Below are positions 12,343 to 23,787 of a DNA stretch of 64,000 nucleotides, piece by piece (position 1 is the stretch's first letter; each line of letters begins with the position of its first letter). The notes under the pieces are model-generated. The model searched no databases. It was not told where the DNA came from and was given only the letters and a program-made list of their open reading frames with translations. Made by a program: the position numbers and the translations under genes. This DNA is from Labia minor (Eukaryota; Arthropoda; Insecta; Dermaptera; Spongiphoridae), in NCBI GenBank assembly GCA_963082975.1, contig OY720344.1:10589580-10653579 (forward strand), written 5' to 3'.

Positions 12343-12639
12343 TTTTTATTTGACCATGTTATTTATTAATCAAATTTTAATTTTTAAAATGATTATTGAA
12401 AATATTTCTTAATATAAAAAGAAGAGGAATGTTAAGCAGACAGTTGAAAGGATTTTATATGCTGCTGATGCTGCTAATAGCAATCTCTAAACTGTCATAT
12501 GATCAATTTATTCAATCAGTTTTATCCTTTTATAAATGAATTATGTTAAAGTGTAAACCAATTTAATTGGCCATTAATTATATTATTATTTTTTCTTCTT
12601 AAGTGACTGCTGCTGCCTATCTCTGTATTCCAAATGAAT

Positions 12640-12960
12640 CATCTCTGTTTCATTATCCATTATAACTAATAATTGAATTAAATATCGAAATAAAGAGAGA
12701 TCTAGGGCCGTGTCTCGCACTCAAAGGGCCTAGGTTTAATTTTAATTGACTTCACAATAGACCAATTTGGCATTATTACGTTTCGCCGTTTTGAATATTA
12801 ATCATGTTATCTTGGAATCAACTCTGCTTCCCTTCCTGCTCCATTTCTCCCCTTCCTCCTTTCATATCGTAATATTATATGAATTGCTCGGGAGCATGCA
12901 AGGGGTATCTATCTCTCTAGCAGGATAATAAAACCGATCAAACCATTACTACCATCATAT
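12640..12960. other. Unique, complex-sequence island; candidate conserved regulatory DNA
   Basis: About 320 bp of non-repetitive, moderately GC-containing sequence with several TAAT cores (homeodomain-type sites), no open frame, and no similarity to other parts of the window. It looks more complex than the surrounding filler. A regulatory role is inference only. Confidence 0.25.
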
Positions 12961-14058
12961 TCAATTCCATAGAAATTTTAATAGTCAACTGGAGAATTCT
13001 TAAATATTAAATATTTTCTATTTAAAATTATAATTTTTTTTAATAATTCAGCAAATCAAAACAAATATAAAATCTATTTTTAATAAAAATTCTTAATGAT
13101 AAAAAACATTTAAATATTATAATTTTTGAAAATAGATTTTGTTATCTTATTTCATTAATATTCATTTAAAAAAGTTTATATTAAGAATTTTTAAAATAAA
13201 CAAATTTGCCCTTTTAATCACACAACAAACATTTAATTCATTTCTTATTTCAAATTATTACAAATATTTATTAAATTCATTTATATAATTTGCATATAAA
13301 TATTAAATTATTAACAAGTTTATTCCAAAACAATAAATAATTGAGTCTATTAGCAATTTAAACGACTAATATTTATTGAACAATCAATTATATTTAATTA
13401 CTCAATATAAAACAAATACTTTTGTTTTAACTAAAATACAATGAATATATATAATATATTATTTAAGATAATTCAAATTCAATTTAGATAGAGTCAAGTA
13501 GTTTTATTTCCAAATGTAATTTCTCTGGAATTGATAAAAATATTTAAAATTATAAAAAAACTTATAAATCTTAAAATTAAATTAATTTTTTTTTAAATAC
13601 GATGTTTATGAGTGTAATGTCGTGACCTTCTTCAGAACTAGAAAATTGATAATTATCAATTGTGATAGTGTATCTTTATTGATGACAATTAATAAAAAAT
13701 ATTAATTCTAAATAATTTTTTCAATTCTTTTCTATTCATTAGAATAAAAAATTAAGCTTTGAGAAATTTAACTGGAATGAATCTAAAACTTTTAAAATGT
13801 TTTAGTTTTTAGTTTTTTTATTTTAGGAAAAATATTTTAAATAAATATCTATGATGCTATTTTAGAGCCCTTTACGATTTTTTTTTTTTTGCACTTTTGG
13901 TGTTCCCCGTATAGGGTATCAAATTTTATTTCTATTCAACCTAGATAAGTAACTATTAACCTATTCATCTATTATTATCTAGTATTTTCTAATAGAGGAT
14001 TTTCAAATGTTTTTCTTCCATCATTTCCTTTTGAATAGACCCCCATTTGCCCGTATTA

Positions 14059-14081
14059 ACTCTCTCTCTCTCTCTCTCTCC
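14059..14081 (+). repeat. (CT)n microsatellite
   Basis: About eleven consecutive CT units followed by unique sequence. No associated gene. Confidence 0.95.
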
Positions 14082-15059
14082 TTATCGGCCATTTCCGAGG
14101 GAAATCCATAAGGGAAATGGACACGATTTTCAGAGATCACCATCTATGGGGGCTTATTATATTTGAAAATGACCTTTAACCTAATATTTATTTAGCAATT
14201 TATTGACTCCTACTTTCTGATTGTAATAATAGCGGGACAGATGTTTCAGAAGGGAACAAAAGGACCTTTCGTGTGCAAGGATGTATGATTAGTCATCCCA
14301 ATTTGGTGAAAATACGGGACTTATGGGAAGAAACGGGAGGGGGCGGGTGAAGGGATTCATGTACCCTAATATCTATCAATTTCGAAAGTTTGTTAAGACT
14401 ACAATCAATGTAAACGCATTAAATGAAACAGGGAAAGGAATAAATGTCGTCGAAATTTTATTGTAGTTCCAATTAAATACCCTTAGAGCCTATGTGATTA
14501 CTTGCACATGTTGAGTTCTATTCAAAGTCATTACAGAAGAAAACAATTAGAGCAGCAGGTTCCTTACGAGAAATCCAATCTCTTTTATAGAAAACTCAAT
14601 TAGATTCAAAATAATTCCAATAATTGTTATAAGAGTACTAACTATAATTTATCTGGAATTATAATATAATGAAGTGAAGTCAAGATACTCTTTTTTTATT
14701 GTTATATGTTATGTGTAGCTTAAAATTATATCTATGAAATCTAAGTAAAATATTACAAATTTACAAAAAATAAAAAAAAATAAAAATGATTGTTTTTAAT
14801 TACTCATAAGTTATAATGTTCAAATTCTTTTGAATTAAATTTTAATTAGTAAATTATTAATTTATATTACTACAGTGGCAGATTTATCATATTTCGAGCC
14901 TCACTACAACTGCCTAACAGTTTTAATCAAAAATTTGCTAATGTTCAGATTGTATTAATTATGTAAATTTTAAAACTTGTTAATACAATAATTAACTCCT
15001 GTAAACACCAATTTTCATGGAAATCTAAGGATACGCAGGTATTACTTTTACCAATTGTA

Positions 15060-15706
15060 TTTTTACCACCCGACGATAGTAAGGGAGGTATTGTTTTCAC
15101 ACCAAATTTCACATGTGGAGATTTTTACATATCTCCACGAATCATGCATTTTCTTAACAGAAAAAAGTATATTTAGCATGATGTCCGTCCGTCTGTCCGT
15201 CCGTCCGTCCGTATAGATGTGTACAGCCTGAACGGCTGAACGGATTTTGATGAAATTTGGTATATTTACTTAATGCATCAGTGGGATGAATTGATCAACT
15301 TTTGGTGCAAATCCGGAAACCGGAAGTGGTAGTATTAGCGATTGACGATAGGAAGGGAAGGGTTATTTTCACACCAAATTTCACATGAGGAGATTTTTTT
15401 ATATATCACCACGAATCATGCACTTTGTATTGGTTTTATCCTCGGGAAAATCATATTTATTAGTTTTTTCTTGATTTAAAATTATATGACGTCATCCAGC
15501 CATTCATGACGTCACAGCCCGGTCTTGCATATATATTATAAATAAAATAAAATTAAAAATGTTTATATTTATTATTTATATATCCATATCTGTTTTTTAT
15601 TACATTAATAGATATATTAAAATTATTTGAAATTGTTTCTGTAGCTGCTAATTAATTTACTTCAAACCGTCGGTCGGTTCGGACCTGGCCACAGGTCAAC
15701 TTATTT
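15060..15706 (+). mobile_element. HEL-A2, full-length Helentron-like non-autonomous element
   Basis: Plus-strand copy from TTTTACCACCCGACGATAG (first motif slightly mutated) to CGTCGGTCGG, then the hairpin GACCTG-gcca-CAGGTC and AACTTATT. The (CCGT)n core is at about 15185-15212. Two TGACGTCA octamers occur near 15487-15513. It forms an inverted pair with the copy at 17541. Confidence 0.85.
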
Positions 15707-17540
15707 TAACTTTTGTCTCATTTAAAATAAACCAAAAATTTTTATATGAGCTAAATTTTGAGGCCCTCTTGCTTTATGAGATACTACGTCTGTTTGGAAA
15801 TCCGCCACTGGGTTACTAAATTGATATATAAATTAATTCATTCAAATTAAAATTAAAAAAAAAATAAAGATTTAATACACATTTATTATCAGAATTTGAA
15901 ATTAATATATAATTTAATTATTTTATAATGAGACTGATTAACGTTGATACATTTCACTTTGAAATATAATCTCTAATTTATATATATATATATATATAAA
16001 CAACATATGTATGTACCATTTATATCTTTATATTGTATTCTTTTTCCCTTGTTTTGTTTTTTTTTTTTTTTTTTGATTATTTTTTGTTTAAACATTCAAA
16101 ATCGAATAATTGATACGATGTTTGTGCGCCTTCATAAAATACGAATTATGAGGGTTGGTTAAATCAATTTTCCATCTTTTAGAAACTGGCCTGGTATTTA
16201 TTACATTAACAAGAAATTGGGGAGGGAATGGTGGTTAGACAGAGTATTGTTCCCACGGCTTAGAGTAGAGTCACCCCTTCAATTCTAAGAATGGCAGCAT
16301 ATTGACGCCTACTGAAAAATGTATCAGAAAAGCCAAGGTGATTTTCGGCTCTTTGATCTAAGAATTTAATAACATAAAAGAAAAAGACAAAAAAAAAATT
16401 ATAAAGGCCACCTGCATTCAATTTTATTTTTCATGTTAAATACCATTAAAATAAGGGGAATTCAAATGGACTATATTTATTAATGAAATTTTTATTAATT
16501 AATTTTTTTTTTTAATTCCAATATTTGGATATTCTATTGAATATAAATTATTATTAAAAACATATATTTTATAATCAGTTTATAATAGAAATGATAAAGT
16601 ATATACTTATATTGAATTATAAATTGATATGAATCTATTTTTCGATTTAACGATTATTTACTTAAATATTTCAATAATAGACCAAACAATTTTTAGATTG
16701 TATTTACGAAATAAATAATTATTAAAAATTCTGCATTGGTAAATTTTCGGTTAAATTCCTGGTGAACATTCCGTTTAACTCTTAATGAGAAAATTAATAA
16801 TCGACCATGAATAAGTTTACAATTAAACCGTGTCGTGAAAACCATTTGGAAATTAGAAATTCAAATTGTGTTACTCGCTGTGAAAATAATTGAAGTAAAG
16901 AGATAAATTTAAAAATTTAAAAATATATATATCCTCTCCGAGTCGTCGCTTCATAAAATAATCCAAAATAGGACATATATCCATAAATAATTTGTTTTGG
17001 TTTAGAAACAAAGATCATTTTTCAAAGTTTATTAAAAAAAAAATGTCAGAATTAATAGTAAAGGATTTCACAAATAATAATAGGTAAACGTTTAACTGTT
17101 TATAAAATATTCATACAGTTTTGTATTGATTCCATAAATGAATACATTAAATTTCTTCTCTTTAATACTCGTGACTTTGTTTATTTGATATGTTATCGTG
17201 TATTTAATATCGTGTATTTAAAAATAGATATGAAAATAAATTTTATTTTTTATTTTTACTCTTAAAAGATCCTATAAGAAGATTGTAAATGTATCTGTTT
17301 CTCATTCAAACGATCAAATCTTTCAAAAGAAATCAAAATCAATAAATGAATATTTAAAATATAAAAAAAAATGTATAAAAAAATAATATATTTAATTGAT
17401 TTGAATTATAGGAACAAAACATTAATAATTAACAAAAATCACTGTATTAGATGTAATTATATGATCAAATTAACATATATGCCCGAAAAAGGATTCTTAT
17501 TACCAAAAACAACATTATATTATTTCTATTATATATACTT
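15707..17540. other. AT-rich interval without a gene
   Basis: A (TA)n run at about 15979-15999 and a long T run at 16058-16074. About 16120-16370 is less AT-rich and unique but has no frame or repeat structure. Nothing else supportable. Confidence 0.55.
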
Positions 17541-18191
17541 GGATAAGTTGACATGTGCCCAGGCGCAGAATCGACCGACAGTTTGAAGTAAATTAATTTG
17601 CAGCTACAGAAACAATTTCAAATAATTTTAATATAATATCTATTAACGAATAAAAACAGATATGGATATAACATAAATATTTTTAATATTATTTTATTTA
17701 TAATATATAAGAGCTGGCTGTGACGTAATGAAGGGCTGGGTGACGTTATGAAGGACTGGGTGACGTCATGTAATTTTAAATTAAGAAAACACTAATGAAG
17801 ATGATTTTCAAGAGGATAAAACCAATACAAAGTGCTTGATTTGTGGAGATATATAAAAAAATTTTCTCATGTAAAATTTGGTGTGAAAATAACCCTTCCC
17901 TTCCTAACGTCGAGCGCTGTTACTACCCCTTCCGGTTTCCGGAATTGCACCAAAAGTTGATCAATTCATCATCCTGATGCATTAAGTAAATATACCAAAT
18001 TTTATGAAAATCCTTTGAGCCGTTTAAGCTGTACACATCTATATGGACGGACGGACAGACGGACAGACATGATGCTAAAAATACTTTTTTCTGTTAAGAA
18101 AATGCATGATTCGTGGAGATATGTAAAAATCTCCACATGTGAAATTTGGTGTGAAAACAATACCTCCCTTACTATCGTCGGTCGGTAAAAA
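17541..18191 (-). mobile_element. HEL-A3, full-length Helentron-like non-autonomous element
   Basis: Minus-strand copy. The left hairpin is eroded (GACATGTGCCCAGGC) followed by TCGACCGAC; the right end is intact, CGTCGGTCGGTAAAAA. An extra short duplication around GAAGG(A/G)CTGGGTGACGT is present at about 17729-17770. The (GGAC)n core is at about 18048-18066. The open frame at 17371-17586 only overlaps its edge. Confidence 0.84.
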
Positions 18192-19030
18192 TGAACAAAC
18201 TAACTTTATTTATTTATTATTAAATTGAATACTTAAAGATTTATATTTCTGCTACTTATACCAAACAATAGTAAAACTCTTATTAAATAAGTTAATAAAT
18301 ACTGATAAATAAATGAAAAATTTATGAAAAGCAAGTTAATATATTTGGAAATAATAAAATATAATCAAAATCAAAGGAATAAAACAAAACAAAAAACAAA
18401 ACAAAAAACCAACTAATATAAACCATAAAGAAACAATGCCTTTTAACAAAAGTTAATAGCGTATAACTATATAAATTTTATGATTTAATCAAAAACTCTG
18501 GGAACAAACATGGGTTCACAAAAAGAATATTCTATTTTAATGCCACTGATTTTGTTGTGATAACACGTTCTCATGTTATTCCCCTGATAAACCACCTGTT
18601 AGTTGAAGTTTTATATTTATTTTATTGGCGGCTCACTTAATGTATTAACCAAGGTGGTTTTACGTGGTTTATTGGAGACAATTTATTTATCTATAGGAAA
18701 AAAAATCATTCGGTATAGTGACACTACTCTTAAATCGGAATAGAAAATAATAAATAACTTTGAAAATATATTCTTATTTGACGATGAAAGTAGATATGCA
18801 TTTATACAAATGGATATTTGTTTGATAGAAAGACCTTTCATTGATTTGAAATACTTCGCGCATTTTGAAAAACATTTCTCTAATTTAATTAATTTCCTAA
18901 CTACACATGTATCTATATTTTCTCTTATTTGAAAAAAAAAAAATATTTTATCCCTCTCATGAAATTTTACCCTCCTACTTAAAGTGTATCAGATGTATAT
19001 TCTATGATATTTTCTAATTGGTTTAATTAT
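18192..19030. other. AT-rich interval without a gene
   Basis: Nothing coding. An imperfect inverted repeat built around AACCACC / GGTGGTT and TGGTTTAT elements occurs at about 18586-18675. No element termini recognised. Confidence 0.5.
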
Positions 19031-19754
19031 TTTTGACTATCTCGCCAGAATAATGAAATTTGGTAAACGAGCATTATTTAAAATTCGTAGATTTCTATCA
19101 ACTTTTGAGAAATGTAGCTCATTCGGAAGAGGACCATTACCCCCCTACAACGTTTTCATTTTCTTCCATCTAAACTGACCGTAAAAATAAAAATATATGT
19201 TTGATAGTTTTTCACATGATTAAAAATTGTATAAAAATGCTATATGAGCCACTCAAAAGCCAAAGCGATTAACTCCACATATAAACAAACTGAGAAAATG
19301 AAGCCCAAACTTCACAGTTTGTAATAAATTCAGAGTTATTGATTACAGAAAAATGTATATTGCATTGCAATATTAAGATTATCAAGTTCAATATTCACTT
19401 CATATGTTGCAGATTACATTACATTACATTACTAGCAAAATTGTAAAAATTGGTTTGGCTTCTGATTGATTCATATATAAAATTTCAGCTTGATTGAATC
19501 GCCGAAAGTACCAGAATTAATCTTTTAAATTTTGACTTAAATATGAATGTAAAGTTTTTAAACTTAAATTTAATATATGTTAATTAATTAATTAATTTAC
19601 TATACTATTAATTAAGTAATTAATCCAATTGACACAATTATACTTAGCTTATAATTTATATAATTGATTACATTTAATTTAAATATAATATATGTTGATT
19701 AATCCAATTTAAATTTGCGAGAAAGTGAAGTGGAGACACTCCAGATTCTTTTTA
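19031..19754 (+). mobile_element. HEL-B3, 5'-deleted copy carrying a small nested MITE
   Basis: Starts GACTATCTCGCCAGA but jumps directly to AATGAAATTTGG, so the microsatellite core is missing. The 3' end is kept as GCGAGAAAGT (one change) followed by a GTGGAGACAC hairpin. A 227-bp foreign segment at 19246-19472 interrupts it between the GCTATAT and AATTTCAGC sequences that are adjacent in the other copies. Confidence 0.82.
19246..19472. mobile_element. Small unclassified MITE nested in HEL-B3
   Basis: Bounded by imperfect inverted repeats that share the block AAGCCAAA (GAGCCACTCAAAAGCC at the left, inverse of GAATCAATCAGAAGCC at the right). Comparison with uninterrupted HEL-B copies shows an extra ATAT, consistent with a 3-4 bp target duplication, although TA-rich flanks make this uncertain. 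The interior has a short (ATTAC)n repeat and no coding capacity. Superfamily unknown. Confidence 0.6.
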
Positions 19755-20373
19755 AAAAACCTAATTATTGTGTATGTTCTTCAAAAAAAACTTACTGATA
19801 ATATGCTAATTTCATTAACTTTTCTATTTTTTTATTTTTTTTTTTTTATTTTGTCAAAATTTTATTGTTTGGAGATGAGAATAGTTTTTGATTATATAAT
19901 TTCTAAAAAACTATTAAATAAAAAACTAATATTTTAAATCAATAAGATGAAAATATCAACCTAATAGTAACTTTACTTAGTTTTTTTTGTTATTATTTAG
20001 TTATTTACAAAAATATTAAATAGTATTTTATGTTTTTAACCTTCTTCCTTCATTGAGTTCAACATAAATATTCACATAATCATATTAACAAGTAAATGTA
20101 ATTAATAATGGTTTTTATATTATTCAACGATATAATCACAAATATACTTTTATTCATTATTAAAATTATAATTATATTTGTGTTTACATTGCTTTGATGA
20201 AAGAACATTTTTTTTAGCACATTCATAATTACTAAAAATTATGTGTGAATTTTATTACCGGCTATTAAGTGAACTCAAAATATTATGAAAATGTATCATT
20301 CTTTTCTTAATTAATTATTTTTTTTTAATCTAAAAGAAAAACTTAAATGAGAGGGGTCGAATTTAATAGAAAA
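19755..20373. other. AT-rich interval without a gene
   Basis: The open frame 19725-19937 is T-rich low-complexity sequence running out of the HEL-B3 end. Nothing else supportable. Confidence 0.55.
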
Positions 20374-20618
20374 AAATAAGTTAAACGACGATGAAGTAAA
20401 TTAATTCCCAGCTACAGAAACAATTTCAAATAATTTTAAGATATCTATTAATGTAATAAAAAACAGATATGGCTATCACATAAATATTTTTAATTTTATT
20501 TTATTTATAATATATATATATAGCTGTGACGACATGAATGGCTGGATGACGTCATATAATTTTAAATTAAGAAAAAACTAATAAAGATGATTTTTCTCGA
20601 GGATAAAACCAGTGCATA
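20374..20618 (-). mobile_element. HEL-A4 outer copy, 3' half (composite with an inverted copy)
   Basis: Minus-oriented 3' half of HEL-A: from AATAAGTT (the hairpin and subterminal motif are deleted, joining straight to GAAGTAAATTAATT) through a CRE-like region to ACCAGTGCAT. There it breaks and an oppositely oriented copy begins. The missing 5' tip of this outer copy reappears at 21236-21321, so the two pieces bracket the inner copy. Confidence 0.75.
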
Positions 20619-21235
20619 CAAGGGAGGTATTGTTTTCACACCAAATTTCACATGTGGAGATTTTTACATATCTCCACGAATCATGCATTTTCTAAACAGA
20701 AAAAAGTATTTTTAGCATGATGTCTGTCCGTCCGTCCGTCTGTCCGTCTGTCCGTCCGTCCGTATAGATGTGTACAGCCTGAACGGCTCAACCGATTTTG
20801 ATGAAATTTGGTATATTTACTTAATGCATCAGTGGGATGAATTGATCAACTTTTGGTGCAATTCCGGAAGCCGGAAGTGGTAGTATTAGCGATCGACGAT
20901 AGGAAGGAAAGGGTTATTTTCACAGCAAAGGAGATTTTTTTATATATCACCACGAATCATGCACTTTGTATTGGTTTTATCCTCGAGAAAAATCATCTTT
21001 ATTAGCTTTTTCTTAATTTAAAATTATATGACGTCATCCAGCCATTCATGACGTCACAGCCTGGTCTTACATATATATTATAAATAAAATAAAATTAAAA
21101 ATATTTATGTATCCATATCTGTTTTTTATTACATTAATAGATATATGAAAATTATTTGAAATTGTTTCTGTAGCTGGGAATTAATTTATTTCAAACAGTC
21201 GGTCGGTTCGGACCTGGCCACAGGTCAACTTATTC
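20619..21235 (+). mobile_element. HEL-A5 inner copy, 5' tip missing
   Basis: Starts at AAGGGAGGTATTG without the usual TACCGACCGACGATAGT tip, and runs through a (CCGT)n core at about 20727-20763 and two TGACGTCA octamers to GTCGGTCGG, hairpin and AACTTATT. It lies inverted inside HEL-A4. The missing tip at exactly the junction favours a template switch over ordinary insertion. Confidence 0.8.
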
Positions 21236-21321
21236 TATTAAGAAAATGCTTGATTCGTGGAGATATGTAAAAATATCTCCTCATGTGAATTTTCCCTTAC
21301 TATCGTCGGTCGGTAAAAATG
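21236..21321 (-). mobile_element. HEL-A4 outer copy, detached 5' tip
   Basis: About 85 bp matching the 5' end of HEL-A in minus orientation: TTAAGAAAATGC..., GGAGATATGTAAAAA, ending CGTCGGTCGGTAAAAA. Same orientation as 20374-20618, so it is the other flank of the broken outer copy. Confidence 0.72.
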
Positions 21322-21959
21322 ACACATTCAGTTTAGTAATTTTTTTAATCAATTTTTTTTTTAAAAAAAAAAACATTAAACACACAAATTTGTATTTATA
21401 AAACATTTTTTTTTCTTCTTTCGTGATCATTTAATTTAGTGACTTATTTGTTATATTATTTGTTTAGAGAGATCTTGATCATAAAACAGGCAAAACCAAA
21501 TTCAAATAAATTTAGTGACATTGAAGGGAAATTAAAGAAGATAATCAGATAAAATATGCATTGAAAAAATTAATATTTATTATCTACAATCTTTGTTTTG
21601 ATTTGATAATTAAATTTAGATTTTTGTTTTTTAATTTAATTTTAACAAATTTCTGTACATTTTTATTAAAATTTATTCTGTTATTTTCCAGCTAATTTCT
21701 CATAAAACGATGAAATTTTTTGTTTTTTTTTGATTCAAACATCTCATCTATATTTATGTATATATATATTTGCTTCCACCCTATTGAATAATATAAATTT
21801 AATATACAATGATTTCAAAGTTATTTCATTTGAATGATCAAAATAATCTCTTCTTGGAAATGATAATCGATCGAATTACATGGCCCTTGCAATTGAATTA
21901 AGTTCAATCTATGCGTATCATTTATTGTTATTATAGCTATATAATGTATACTGATAAGC

Positions 21960-22250
21960 ATTCACGAGAGTATATTTTGCTATTTATGATAATATTAATT
22001 AATTATTATGCAGGCGACTTCCGAATTCGAGTATAAACGAATATAATCAAGTCTTTAAACGGATCAGCGTCGGCGGCGGCGGCTCTTCTATAATTTAGTC
22101 TCGAATTCAATTGAGCTGATAGTTATTTGACACGATAATACCAGTCAGAGAGAAAGAGAGAGTGAGAAGTTTGTGGAAAATAGACACCACTTCCTACCCT
22201 CAAGCGGGGATATAATAGGCCAACTTATGATATGACCAAAGGAAGAAAGG
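21960..22250. other. Unique island with TAAT clusters and a GGC repeat; candidate regulatory DNA
   Basis: Dense TAAT/ATTA cores (around 21991-22013), a GCGTCGGCGGCGGCGGC stretch at about 22066-22082, and a GA-rich tract at 22147-22168. Sequence complexity is clearly higher than its surroundings, with no open frame and no repeat in the window. Regulatory function is inferred only. Confidence 0.3.
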
Positions 22251-22499
22251 GGCTGAATGTAGAAAAGAATTAATTATTATATTTTGACCAAGTATGACTT
22301 AAAGATAGATAATGAATTAATAAAATTCCAAGAAATCTCACGAGGGTGAATAGAAATTATCAATTTAATTTTGGAGTTGACAAATAATACCTCAATTCTA
22401 AGAAAATAATGATAATTTAATACAAAATCAATATATATGATTATATATATTTGTTTCTAAAATAAATTGAAATTAAATAAAAAGGGTTCAATAAATAAA

Positions 22500-22524
22500 A
22501 TAGTTAGTTAGTTAGTTAGTTAGT
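22500..22524 (+). repeat. (GTTA)n microsatellite
   Basis: Six consecutive GTTA/TAGT units followed by TATAACAG. No function suggested. Confidence 0.9.
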
Positions 22525-22747
22525 ATAACAGAGATAACAACAGTCCCTACATTCTATTATTATTATAAGAAAAACTATAATTTATATTAAGGTGATACAA
22601 TTTTTAGAGGACAAATAAATAACAAAAAAAAAAAGCTATCATAATTAAAACATTTTATTCATTGAAATAATATAAAATATAATATGAAATTTATTTATAT
22701 ACATATAATATACAAATAAAATAATTGTAAGATTTATATTTTAATTA

Positions 22748-22997
22748 AAAAACTTGTGACTTTTGTATTTCCTATGCAAGAACAAAGTGAAGTCGGTTAT
22801 ATCAATTAGGTGTCCTATGATCAGTAGAACGGGTCCTATCAACCTTTATCTTGATTTTCTTGATCGGAGGCGCTACTTTTTTTTAAGTAGCTTCCCAATG
22901 TTGATCCCGGAGGCTGGGTTAACTCCGTCCCATAGACCCCAGCTAGAGAAATTCCCTTGCCAGGCCCGTGAGCCAGCTACGCTAACCTCTCGCCATG
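22748..22997 (-). mobile_element. SINE-C2, tRNA-derived SINE lacking its B box
   Basis: Minus-strand copy aligning with SINE-C4 (28816) through CAAAAGTCA, TATCAATTAGGTGTCC, AGAACGGGT, GGAGGCGCTAC and CCAGCTAGAGAAAT. At the tRNA-like head, the stretch that holds the B box in the intact copy is deleted (CAGGCCCGTGAGCC), so this copy cannot be transcribed from an internal promoter. The frame 22763-23011 is spurious. Confidence 0.82.
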
Positions 22998-23457
22998 TAT
23001 GTATATTCTAATTATGATTATATATTAATTATTATTTAATAATTACGTTCTTTTTTTTTATCAATCTACAGTAACACCTCTTAAAAATATTTTGGAAATA
23101 TTTGAACAAGAAATATTTACCCCACCATGTAAAAAAGACTGTTACCTCTAAAGATGAATAATTCTTAATTGATTTTGGTAACTCGTATAAAAATAATAAT
23201 ATTTTTTAAATGTTTAAGTCAAAAATTAATAATTGTAAAGTATTTTCAGAATTCAATAAAGTTTAATTTTAAGACTAATACTTATAACGTACTATTAAAT
23301 TTGAATATTAGTCGATGGCTAGTTAAATTAAAGTGATAGTCATTTATTTTATCATTCTAAATTGGAAAAAGTTTAAATATAAAGGAGATCCCCAGCCACA
23401 AAGGTCGATTATCAGACGCTAATTTCAAAATCTCTATATTAATGAGTTTACAAAAAA
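22998..23457. other. AT-rich interval without a gene
   Basis: Nothing but AT-rich unique sequence seen. Confidence 0.55.
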
Positions 23458-23521
23458 AATGAGCTGTGGCCAGGCACTGAACTGACCGGCGCAATTTGAA
23501 ATAAATTAATATCCAAACACA
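23458..23521 (-). mobile_element. HEL-A6, solitary 3' tip
   Basis: Contains GAGCTGTGGCCAGGC, CTGACCGGCGC and TTGAAATAAATTAAT, matching the last 60-65 bp of HEL-A in minus orientation with several substitutions. The rest is absent; the neighbour is SINE-D1. Confidence 0.7.
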
Positions 23522-23532
23522 TCATTATGTAT

Positions 23533-23787
23533 ATCTTCTTCTTAAGGTGCCGTCTCCCTTTCGGAGTTTGGCTATCATCATGACTAGGATAGCCTTAGAA
23601 GCTGCCCGGCCATGATAATTTTTCTCGGGAATGTTAATGCGGTGGTTTCCCGTTGCCTTCCGCATGTATGGAACCAGGAACTGACAGTTCAGCTGATTAT
23701 AAATTGAATTTGTTCTTCGTTTGAATCGAACGTCGACTTCTTGTGTAGAAAATTTGCTACGCTACACTCTTGGCTAGCTGCCTCCTA
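23533..23787 (-). mobile_element. SINE-D1, tRNA-derived SINE with GAA-rich tail
   Basis: On the minus strand a tRNA-like head has a box-A-like TAGCCAAGAGTG (23761-23776 region) and a box-B-like CGTTCGATTC (about 23721-23732). A body of about 150 bp follows, including GGCAACGGGAAACCACCGC, and the element ends in TAAGAAGAAG, a simple-repeat tail typical of a LINE-mobilised SINE. The body resembles the segment next to the LINE fragment at 27066-27439. The internal RNA polymerase III promoter appears degraded. Confidence 0.72.

Larger units (their letters stand above)
12343..15059. other. Mostly AT-rich interval, with one candidate regulatory island and a CT repeat
   Basis: No coding signal. A (CT)n microsatellite lies at 14059-14081. 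Stretches with more even base use occur at 12640-12960 (listed separately) and 14085-14420 (CCGAGGGAAATCC...). The remainder is AT-rich filler. Confidence 0.55.
21322..22747. other. AT-rich interval with one candidate regulatory island
   Basis: No coding signal. It contains the island at about 21960-22250 (listed separately) and a (GTTA)n repeat at 22500-22524. Confidence 0.55.

Noticed and set aside
15060..15706. HEL-A as a classical cut-and-paste MITE with terminal inverted repeats
   Set aside because: The inverted motif is terminal at one end but subterminal at the other, followed by a hairpin and tail, and no constant target duplication is seen; this fits Helentron-type ends better.
22763..23011. 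82-codon plus-strand frame
   Set aside because: Antisense of SINE-C2; the similar peptide at 12172-12369 comes from SINE-C1, so the shared MISRTGPI peptide is repeat-derived.
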